Positions 1-5,537 of a stretch of DNA of 5,537 nt are shown one piece after another. Both the position numbers and the translations under genes were made by a program. The DNA comes from Planctomycetota bacterium (GTDB lineage: Bacteria; Planctomycetota; UBA8108; UBA1146; JAJFFE01): NCBI GenBank assembly GCA_020425835.1, contig JAGQRC010000295.1:1-5537 (forward strand), written 5' to 3'. The notes below the pieces were generated by a model. That model saw nothing but the letters and a program-made list of their open reading frames with translations, did not search any database and had not been told where the DNA came from. The stretch's first letter is position 1; the number at the start of each line of letters is the position of its first letter.

Positions 1-88
1 AGTCTCGACGGATGGGTCGAGGCGCACGGAGACCCGAATACCCGGCATCGGAGTGAGCTTCCCGCCGGATCCCAATGGGGAATCGTCC
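1..88 (+). other. Leader / possible tail of an upstream gene
   Basis: This short segment precedes the first assigned start. Reading frame 3 ends in TGA at 54-56 after 17 visible codons, so an upstream gene could end here, but 17 codons are too few to judge coding character. The frame of the first gene is open to the left edge and has a GTG at 53 that would overlap that TGA as GTGA. No clear -10/-35 or -24/-12 promoter and no terminator hairpin is visible. Confidence 0.3.
77..82 (+). promoter_or_regulatory. Shine-Dalgarno site for the first gene
   Basis: GGGGAA lies 6 nt before the ATG at 89 and is the main reason for choosing that start. The alternative GTG at 53 has no comparable purine-rich site at proper distance. 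Confidence 0.5.
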
Positions 89-862
89 ATGTCCCGAAAC
101 GGTCCACCTCGCGAGCTCCGCGGTCTCCGGCGCCTTCGGCGTTGGGGCGTTCGCGTCGCCCTGGTCCTCGGTGTCCTCGGCGGCGGGCTCGAAGCGCCGG
201 CCGCCGCGCAGAGCTACGGCTACGAGAAGGACCAGGATCCGTTGGTTCTCGGGGTGAAGAAGGCGATCTCTGCCGCGCGCAAAGAGGACTGGAGTGAAGT
301 TCGCGCGACCATCGCGACGCTGGAGTGGCAGGTCGAGGAGCTGCGCCACGATGTCCGGGTCGAGATGAAGCCGGTTCTCGACCGGGCGATCGAAACCGAG
401 GACGCGCAGCACATCGGCTACGCGCTGACCCAGCTCGTTTTCCAGTCGCTGCGACAGAAGCTCCACTGGAACAACGCGGAGAAGCTCGAGCACCACGCGA
501 GAGCGCGGATGCGGCTGCAGGCCGCACGGTTCTACTACGAAGAGATCCTGTCGCACACCGTCCGACGGGCCGACCGCGCTCGGAAGGAGAAGCGTCACGA
601 AGAGATCCTCGCGACGTTCGACGAGCTTCGTCGCGCGCTCGGAAGTCCCGGACTGTTCGGCGCCGGCAAGGCCGACCCGAAGCCCGAGGTGTTCTCGCAC
701 CTCTCCGAGAAGCTCGAGAAATCGCTCCGGGAGGTCTACCCCGACTTCCTCGGAGCGAAGAAGGAGGACGAGAAGCCCTCGAGTCGCCCGGAGAAGAGGG
801 AGGGCGACAAGGGATCGACGGGGACCCCGAGCGATGGCCCCCCGGGTGGAGGCGGTCGATGA
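89..862 (+). CDS. Predicted secreted helical protein, unknown family
   Basis: I do not recognise this 257-residue protein. The N-terminus is a typical Sec signal peptide: a basic region (Arg-rich, about residues 8-22), a hydrophobic core VALVLGVLGG (23-32) and an Ala-rich cleavage region ending near residues 38-41 (AAAQ), so it should be periplasmic or exported. There is no lipobox and no cysteine. The mature part, about 50-220, looks almost wholly alpha-helical, rich in Glu, Arg and Lys, with His135-His136 and a FYYEE stretch at 148-152. A weak internal similarity links about 63-78 with 164-180 (ARKE ... AT ... L), perhaps TPR-like or a duplicated helical bundle. Residues 223-257 are a low-complexity Lys/Glu then Pro/Gly tail. 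ATG 89 is preferred over GTG 53 because of the ribosome site and a normal-length signal peptide. Its stop overlaps the start of the porin gene, implying a shared role in the envelope. The reading frame is well supported; the function is unknown. Confidence 0.8.
   Translation: MSRNGPPRELRGLRRLRRWGVRVALVLGVLGGGLEAPAAAQSYGYEKDQDPLVLGVKKAISAARKEDWSEVRATIATLEWQVEELRHDVRVEMKPVLDRAIETEDAQHIGYALTQLVFQSLRQKLHWNNAEKLEHHARARMRLQAARFYYEEILSHTVRRADRARKEKRHEEILATFDELRRALGSPGLFGAGKADPKPEVFSHLSEKLEKSLREVYPDFLGAKKEDEKPSSRPEKREGDKGSTGTPSDGPPGGGGR
848..852 (+). promoter_or_regulatory. Shine-Dalgarno site for the porin gene
   Basis: A strong GGAGG sits 6 nt before the ATG at 859. It lies inside the codons for the Gly-rich tail of the preceding protein, so terminating ribosomes would uncover or reuse it, a usual arrangement for translational coupling. 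Confidence 0.65.
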
Positions 863-2019
863 GCCTCGGTTACGCCATCGTCCTCTGGTGGAGTTGCCAT
901 TCATTGGTCGGGACGGCGCCCCATCGACGCGTCGCGTGGCAGGTGCCGAGCGACGAGGCTGCGGAGAGTTCGCCAGCCCTGCCGCCTTACTTCGACGTCG
1001 AGGACATCGACGAGCCCGAAGACCACGACCCGTTCACGCTGCACGGACGAGCCGATCTCACCTTCTGGCGTTTCGAGAGCTCGAGGAACGTCGACGGCTT
1101 CGATGAAGAGGAGCTCAACGCCCTGAGCCCGGCGCTGTGGCTCGAGGCTCGGCTCGATGAGCGCAACTCGGCGGTCGCCGAGCTCGAGCTCGACGGTCAG
1201 GATGGTCGCATCGAGCTCGACACGCTGTTCTACCGCTGGGAGACCTCGCCGCTCGGTCGCCCGAGTCCGTGGTCGGGTCGTTTCGACATCGGAGTGAACT
1301 ACATCCCCTTCGGCCTCGAACGGCGCTACTACTCCCCCGCGGCGAACCCGTTGGTCGACCGGCCGTCACCGTTCCGTCGCGTCTTCCCCGGAAGCTACTC
1401 GGATCTCGGCTTGTTCGGCGCGATCGACTACGAGCGCGACGATCGCGGTGTCGAAGTCGAGTTCGCGGTGACCCGAGGATTGCGCGGACCGGAGCGTGAC
1501 GACCGTCCCTCGGGCTGGCTGCGCAAGGAGGACCAACCCCAGTTGTCGGGTCGGCTCGGGATCGAGCCGATCGCCGGGCTCTCGCTCGGGGTGTCCGGAC
1601 TGGTGACCCAGGTCGAGCGGCGCAACGGATCGGGTCACCAGCGACTCGACCTGATCGGCTTCGACGCGCACTGGCGCAGCGCGGTCTGGCTGATTCGTTT
1701 CGAGATCATCGAAGGTCGATTCGAGCGCCGGGCGAGCGAAGGCGGATCGTTTCGACGAGGAGGGTGGTACGTCGAGGTCTATCGAGAGTTCCCGATCGAG
1801 CGCCCCTGGTTGAAGGCGATCGAGGCGGTCCTCCGTTTCGACTCGGTCGATGAGAACTCCCGCGAGCGGACCTTCCGCGACGCGGATCGCTGGGCACTCG
1901 GCTTGAACTGGGTGCCGCACAATCACTTCCGGCTCAAGACGGAAGCCGTGCTCAGCAGAGAGCGCGGAGAGCAGATCGCGAACAACGGTGTCTTCGTCCA
2001 GCTCGAGTGTCATTTCTGA
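859..2019 (+). CDS. Outer-membrane porin-like beta-barrel protein
   Basis: This 386-residue protein is predicted to form a beta-barrel channel in the outer membrane. The N-terminus (IVLWW ... LVGTA, about 6-20) can serve as a signal peptide, though it lacks the usual Lys/Arg near the start. An acidic linker follows (45-58, with DVEDIDEPEDHD). From about residue 60 onward there are alternating polar/hydrophobic strands with short charged turns, and the chain ends in a beta-signal-like strand with terminal Phe (VFVQLECHF, 378-386), a hallmark of barrels inserted by the BAM complex. The central part, about 141-190, has FDIGVNYIPFGLE, NPLVDRPSPFR and FPGSYSDLGLFG. That order (PFG, then NPLV-RP-PFR, then PG-x-SD-GL) is what I associate with phosphate-selective (OprO/OprP-like) porins and relatives. 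The length suits a 14-18-strand barrel. The start is fixed by GGAGG at 848-852 and the ATGA overlap. The cargo is unknown, and the phosphate label of the family should not be taken as a substrate call. Confidence 0.85.
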   Translation: MSLGYAIVLWWSCHSLVGTAPHRRVAWQVPSDEAAESSPALPPYFDVEDIDEPEDHDPFTLHGRADLTFWRFESSRNVDGFDEEELNALSPALWLEARLDERNSAVAELELDGQDGRIELDTLFYRWETSPLGRPSPWSGRFDIGVNYIPFGLERRYYSPAANPLVDRPSPFRRVFPGSYSDLGLFGAIDYERDDRGVEVEFAVTRGLRGPERDDRPSGWLRKEDQPQLSGRLGIEPIAGLSLGVSGLVTQVERRNGSGHQRLDLIGFDAHWRSAVWLIRFEIIEGRFERRASEGGSFRRGGWYVEVYREFPIERPWLKAIEAVLRFDSVDENSRERTFRDADRWALGLNWVPHNHFRLKTEAVLSRERGEQIANNGVFVQLECHF

Positions 2020-3406
2020 AGCCGACACCGGCTTCCGGTGGATCCACCGCACACTACCCGCAGCAGCGGCGGTGTTCGCGGTCTCGGTCGCCGTGCGTTG
2101 GCCGTTCGCGACGGGGCTCCCCGACACGCCGGACGGAGTTCGTCTGATCCGCGCGCTGCACTGCTTCGATCTTCTCGAGTTCTCGCCCCAGTTCCCGGGG
2201 TACCCCCTCTCCGTCGCGTTCGCCCGACTCCTCCCGTTCGAAGGCGGTCTCGCCTGGGGCGCCGCGAACATCGTCGCGACGTCGCTCGCCGCCGCGTTGC
2301 TGGTTCCGATCCTGGCGCGGACCCACGGACTGATCGCGGCGACCATCGCGGCGTGGGTCTCTGCTTCGCTCCCGGCGTTCGTCCTCGAGTCGCTCCGGGT
2401 GGGAACGGACGGGCTCGTGCTTCCGTGGTTGCTCGCGGGTCTCTCGATCGCATCGCGCCCCCGAGGCTCTTTCCTCGGCGGGCTGTTGGTCGGTCTCGGT
2501 CTCGGGTTCCGACCCTCCGCGGCCGTATGGTGCGCCGGACTACTCCTCGCTCCGCACCGACGTCGGGCGGGTGGCGGCCTGGCGCTCGGTGTTCTTGCGT
2601 GGCTGCTTCCGACATGCGCGGTGGTCGGCTTCGAGTCCTATTGCGCTGAAGGATGGCGGTTCACGATCGCCCACTTCACGCAATGGGGAGGGACTGCGCT
2701 CTCGTCGACGTCCGGTGGGCCATCCCGCTGGGCGCACGCATGGGAGCACTGGCTCGTGGTGCCGCTCGGCCTCACCGCTCTCGCGGTTCCCGTCGGAGCG
2801 GTCGCGTTCTTCCGGAGAAGGACCGTGCACGGGCCGCTCTTCGTGGGCGCTGTCGTCGACCTGGCATGGATCCTGGTAGCGCAGAATCCGGAGCACTTCC
2901 GACACTTCATGCCCTTGGCCTGGCTGGCGATCGCGTTCGCGATCGCGGCAACGATCGCTCGGGCCTCGGAGCACGGTGTGTCCCGAGTCGGCACGGTCGC
3001 GCTCGCGTCGACCCTCGGACTCGCTTGCGCGTGGTGGTCGGTGGATGTCGGCGCTCGCTATCGGGAGAGTCGCCCTCCGGTGATGTCCGCGATGGCGGAG
3101 CTCGAGCGGGACTCGGGTTTCGATCCGCTGGTCGATCGCGTCTACGTCTCCTCGGAGCGCGCCTACTTCACATGGAAGCACCCGGACTGGAGCATCGGCA
3201 CGGCGCGGACCCTGGAAGAGGTCGACGATGACGTCGCAGGGCTCCCCGTGTTGCCCCGGCGGATCTGGATCTGCGACTCGATCGCGGGTGCACCCGGGTC
3301 TCCGACGATCCGATTCAGTCGACCGGCCCGGCTCGCGCCGTGGGGACACAGTGTCAGCTTCCATCCGCGGGACGTCGCACGCGACGAGAGGGTGGGTCTG
3401 CGATGA
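1988..3406 (+). CDS. Polytopic membrane protein, GT-C glycosyltransferase-like
   Basis: This 472-residue inner-membrane protein has about ten hydrophobic segments (roughly 22-38, 88-109, 112-130, 136-155, 160-177, 196-213, 254-274, 283-297, 305-323, 333-350), then a soluble C-terminal part (about 355-472). GT-C enzymes move sugars from polyprenyl-phosphate carriers to lipid, protein or polymer acceptors on the outer face of the membrane. Consistent features are the first external loop (about 40-87) with acidic residues D46, D49 and D61 in the place where GT-C catalytic acids occur, a FPGYP motif at 69-73 recalling the PGHP-type motif of PMT/DUF2723-like proteins, and RHFMPL at 305-310 before a late helix. 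GTG 1988 is the only reasonable start, because the next in-frame candidate (GTG 2072) would cut the first helix. This gives a 32-nt overlap with the porin gene and a six-serine run at the N-terminus. The membrane topology is clear; enzymatic activity and substrate are inferred. No other glycan gene is in view. Confidence 0.75.
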   Translation: MSSSSSSVISEADTGFRWIHRTLPAAAAVFAVSVAVRWPFATGLPDTPDGVRLIRALHCFDLLEFSPQFPGYPLSVAFARLLPFEGGLAWGAANIVATSLAAALLVPILARTHGLIAATIAAWVSASLPAFVLESLRVGTDGLVLPWLLAGLSIASRPRGSFLGGLLVGLGLGFRPSAAVWCAGLLLAPHRRRAGGGLALGVLAWLLPTCAVVGFESYCAEGWRFTIAHFTQWGGTALSSTSGGPSRWAHAWEHWLVVPLGLTALAVPVGAVAFFRRRTVHGPLFVGAVVDLAWILVAQNPEHFRHFMPLAWLAIAFAIAATIARASEHGVSRVGTVALASTLGLACAWWSVDVGARYRESRPPVMSAMAELERDSGFDPLVDRVYVSSERAYFTWKHPDWSIGTARTLEEVDDDVAGLPVLPRRIWICDSIAGAPGSPTIRFSRPARLAPWGHSVSFHPRDVARDERVGLR

Positions 3407-4908
3407 AGGAAAGCCGCTTCCCGCTCACGAGGTACTTCGTCTGGACCTCGTTCCTGGCCACCGCGGTCATCAGCATCGCCCTCGGAACGATCATGGCCCA
3501 GGAGGTGCGCGACGATCTCTTGGACAAGGCGAAGGGCCACGCGATCCGGGTGATCCACCACCTCCAGCAGGACATCCGAGCCGATTTCCTGGAGCCGTTG
3601 ATCGCCAGTGGTGAGCCGATCGATCTCGAGACCAACGACGTCCAGTACGCGCAGCTCGATGCGATCGTCCAACAGCTCGCGAACTCGTTCGGGATCCGCG
3701 ATCTGTACATCTTCGATCGCCAAGGGTTGATCGTCTACTCCACCCGGCGCGAGCACATCGGGATGATGACCCCACCGTCGAACGAGCTGTTCGAGCGCGC
3801 GCTTCGCGGAGAGATCGCTTCGGCGGTCCGTTACCGGGGCGCGCCTCTCGACGTCGTGGAGGGCGACCACCACCCCGCGCTGCTCGAGACATACGTGCCC
3901 GTTCGTTCGATCGTCGAGGAACTCGACGAGGGCGGTCCCATCGCGAACGTGATCGAGACCTACCAGGACATCGAACAGTTCCAGTCCGAGCTGGCGGACG
4001 CCCAACGGCGCATCGTGCTCGCGACGGTGATCGGCGCGTTCCTGCTGTTCGCGACCCTGATCTGGATCGTGCGCCACGCGGACCGGCTGATCCTCGAGCG
4101 CACTCGAGAGCTCGAGCACTCCAACGCGCAGCTGACCGAACTCTCGCGCGGTCTCGAGCAGGAGGTCGAGCGAAGGACGCGGCAACTGATCCAGAGCGAG
4201 AAGCTCGCCGGGCTCGGCACTCTCGCGGCCGGCCTCGCGCACGAAGTGAACAACCCGCTGGCCACCGTCTCCACCTGCGCCCAGGGGCTCCGCTCGAGGT
4301 TGCGAGACGCCGAGCAGGGCGAGCCGCTCGACTTGAAGGACGCCCAGGAGTACACCGACTTGATCATCGAGGAGTCGTTCCGGGTGAAGAACATCACGCG
4401 GAGCCTGCTCGACTTCTCTCGCCAGAGTCCCGGCTCCAAACCGGAGGTCTTCGACATCCGGCAACTGCTGGAGGAGACCACGGGCCTCCTCCGCGTCGGC
4501 CCGGATCTCGGCGACATCGCGGTGGACCTTCCGGCGGAGTCGGTGTCGATCTCCGGCGACTCGACCACGTTCCGGCAACTCGGCTTCAACGTGATGAAGA
4601 ATGCGATCGATGCGATCCGCGAGCGACGGGAGTCGGAGCCGGATCTCGGAGCGATGATCCGATGGACGATCGAGGAGAACGACTCCCGAGTGATCGTCGA
4701 GTGCCACGACAACGGTGTCGGGTTCGAGCCCGACCAAGCGAGCCAACTGGTGGAGCCGTTCCATACGACCAAGGACCCCGGGGTCGGCACCGGCCTCGGC
4801 CTGGCGCTCTGCCACAGCATGATGCGTCGCTTCGGCGGCACGATCGAGATCGAGAGCGCGGGTCCCGGCCGGGGCGCGACCGTGCGATTGACATTCCCCC
4901 GTAGTTGA
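3403..4908 (+). CDS. Sensor histidine kinase with periplasmic Cache-like domain
   Basis: This is a 501-residue membrane kinase of a two-component system. TM1 is about 13-31 and TM2 about 204-223, enclosing about 170 periplasmic residues. That domain has the look of a Cache/PAS-like sensor: RDLYIFDRQGLIVYST (99-114), LETYVPVRS (161-169) and VIETYQDI (183-190) before TM2. I see no evident HAMP or PAS domain after TM2; a charged coiled coil (about 226-265) leads straight to the HisKA domain. The phospho-acceptor is His280 in AHEVNNPL, an H-box typical of kinases that partner NtrC-type regulators. The ATP-binding domain has the N-box NVMKNAIDAI (N396, N400), the G1 box DNGVGF (436-441), FHTTK (453-457) and the G2 box GVGTGLGLA (460-468). 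All catalytic motifs are intact, so it should autophosphorylate and donate to the regulator encoded 14 nt downstream. The ATG at 3403 overlaps the previous stop (ATGA), with purine-rich GAGAGGG at 3386-3392. The ligand is unknown. Confidence 0.96.
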   Translation: MKESRFPLTRYFVWTSFLATAVISIALGTIMAQEVRDDLLDKAKGHAIRVIHHLQQDIRADFLEPLIASGEPIDLETNDVQYAQLDAIVQQLANSFGIRDLYIFDRQGLIVYSTRREHIGMMTPPSNELFERALRGEIASAVRYRGAPLDVVEGDHHPALLETYVPVRSIVEELDEGGPIANVIETYQDIEQFQSELADAQRRIVLATVIGAFLLFATLIWIVRHADRLILERTRELEHSNAQLTELSRGLEQEVERRTRQLIQSEKLAGLGTLAAGLAHEVNNPLATVSTCAQGLRSRLRDAEQGEPLDLKDAQEYTDLIIEESFRVKNITRSLLDFSRQSPGSKPEVFDIRQLLEETTGLLRVGPDLGDIAVDLPAESVSISGDSTTFRQLGFNVMKNAIDAIRERRESEPDLGAMIRWTIEENDSRVIVECHDNGVGFEPDQASQLVEPFHTTKDPGVGTGLGLALCHSMMRRFGGTIEIESAGPGRGATVRLTFPRS

Positions 4909-4912
4909 GAGC

Positions 4913-4918
4913 GGAGAG
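4913..4918 (+). promoter_or_regulatory. Shine-Dalgarno site for the response regulator
   Basis: GGAGAG lies in the 14-nt gap after the kinase stop, 4 nt before the GTG at 4923. It supports this non-ATG start, which also leaves only a short basic tail before the first beta strand of the receiver domain. Confidence 0.5.
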
Positions 4919-4922
4919 TCCA

Positions 4923-5537
4923 GTGGCCAGCCCACGCCCGAAACCTCGAACCCTGATCGTCGACGACGAAGTGAAGTTCGCGGACATGCTCGGTCGCGAG
5001 TTGTCCCGATCCGGGATTCCCTGCGACGTCCGGTACGACGGGGACTCCGCGCTCGCCGCCTTCGACGATGGCGACTACGACGTCGTGATCCTCGATCTCC
5101 GGCTCCCCGGTCGCGACGGTCTACAACTCCTGACCGAGTTCAAGGCGAAGGAGCCGTTCGTCGAGGTGATCATGCTGACCGGGCACGGCTCGCTCGACAG
5201 CGCGATCGAGGCGATGAAGAAGGGCGCGTACGACTACCTGACGAAACCGTGCCAGCTCGAGGAGCTGGGAATCCTGATCCAGAAGGCGGGCGAGCGCGGC
5301 CAGACCGAACGAGAGAACCAGTCGCTGCGCGAGCTCCTCGGTCGCTCGCAGACCGGCCTTCCCCTCATCGCCGAGAGCGACGCGATGAAGCGGGTGGTCG
5401 ACCAGACGACCAAGATCGCCCGGGCCGTCGATGTGCCGGTCCTGATCACCGGCGAGAGTGGAACCGGCAAGGAGCTGATCGCCCGCGAGGTCCACGGTCG
5501 CAGCCCCCTCGCGAACGAGCCGTTCGTCGCCGTCAAC
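4923..5537 (+). CDS. NtrC-family sigma-54-dependent response regulator (3' partial)
   Basis: The reading frame starts with GTG and stays open to the window edge, giving 205 codons without a stop; family members are usually about 450-480 residues. Residues 9-122 form a complete receiver domain: acidic pair Asp14-Asp15 (LIVDDE), phospho-acceptor Asp58 (VVILDLRLPGRDG), Thr86 (IMLTGHG) and Lys108 (YLTKP). A linker (about 123-147) leads into a sigma-54-activator AAA+ domain with LIAESDAMK at 148-156, Walker A GESGTGKE at 177-184 and FVAVN at 201-205, where the window stops. The missing part should hold the GAFTGA sigma-54 contact loop, Walker B, arginine fingers and a Fis-type helix-turn-helix. 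Phosphorylation by the adjacent kinase would drive ATP-dependent opening of sigma-54 RNA polymerase complexes. Targets cannot be seen; no convincing -24/-12 promoter was found in the window. AtoC, ZraR and HydG are relatives in style, but a specific symbol is not justified. Confidence 0.96.
   Translation, partial: MASPRPKPRTLIVDDEVKFADMLGRELSRSGIPCDVRYDGDSALAAFDDGDYDVVILDLRLPGRDGLQLLTEFKAKEPFVEVIMLTGHGSLDSAIEAMKKGAYDYLTKPCQLEELGILIQKAGERGQTERENQSLRELLGRSQTGLPLIAESDAMKRVVDQTTKIARAVDVPVLITGESGTGKELIAREVHGRSPLANEPFVAVN

Noticed and set aside
325..858. Upstream extension of the porin frame to an ATG at 325
   Set aside because: The extension would overlap the first gene for more than 500 nt, reads as an Arg/Pro/Ala-rich out-of-frame translation, and would remove the signal peptide. 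ATG 859 has a strong ribosome site.
895..900. Cysteine 13 of the porin-like protein as a lipoprotein attachment site
   Set aside because: The preceding residues are Trp-Trp-Ser, which do not fit a lipobox, and the protein ends in a beta-barrel signal.
1366..2346. A 326-codon open frame on the - strand spanning the porin/GT-C junction
   Set aside because: It crosses two well-supported + strand genes, shows no recognisable motif, and matches the expected antisense pattern of codon-biased GC-rich DNA.
2927..2946. Paired GCGATCGC palindromes as a protein-binding operator
   Set aside because: They lie inside codons for an Ala/Ile/Phe membrane helix of the GT-C-like protein and can be explained by codon preference. 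There is no promoter context nearby.
4909..4922. Terminator or promoter between kinase and regulator genes
   Set aside because: The gap is only 14 nt, holds a ribosome site, and has no hairpin or T-run.
3163..4935. A 590-codon open frame on the - strand opposite the kinase gene
   Set aside because: It is the reverse-complement shadow of a GC-rich gene with strong third-position bias. Its composition is a run of Arg/Asp/Leu/Val/Glu without domain motifs, and the + strand has every kinase motif in order.

Overview
The window is a GC-rich stretch (roughly two thirds G+C by eye) with strong C/G bias at third codon positions. All convincing genes lie on the + strand and are packed almost without gaps. 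An outer-membrane beta-barrel protein marks the host as diderm (Gram-negative). The codon style, together with an NtrC-type regulator paired with a group-4-like kinase, fits a deltaproteobacterium in the broad sense (Myxococcota, Desulfobacterota, Binatota-like lineages). That assignment is inference; no rRNA or other taxonomic marker is present.

Layout: (1) bases 1-88 are a short leader, or possibly the end of an upstream gene; (2) 89-862 encodes a secreted, highly charged helical protein of unknown family; (3) 859-2019 encodes an outer-membrane porin-like barrel whose start overlaps the previous stop (ATGA); (4) 1988-3406 encodes a polytopic membrane protein resembling GT-C glycosyltransferases, overlapping the porin by 32 nt; (5) 3403-4908 encodes a membrane-bound sensor histidine kinase, again with an ATGA overlap; (6) 4923 to the window end encodes an NtrC-family sigma-54-dependent response regulator, cut off inside its AAA+ domain. 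No gene-free stretch reaches 300 bases, and I saw no RNA gene, mobile element, CRISPR array or terminator.

The spacing (-4, -32, -4, +14 nt) argues for one transcription unit, with translational coupling at two or three junctions. The kinase has a periplasmic Cache-like sensor and would phosphorylate the regulator, which would act at sigma-54 promoters. The three envelope genes in front (periplasmic protein, porin, GT-C-like enzyme) are the natural candidates for the process sensed or controlled. The ligand, the glycosyl substrate and the porin cargo cannot be read from the sequence. The two-component system is an ordinary, well-known type. The least familiar parts are the first protein and the combination of genes.
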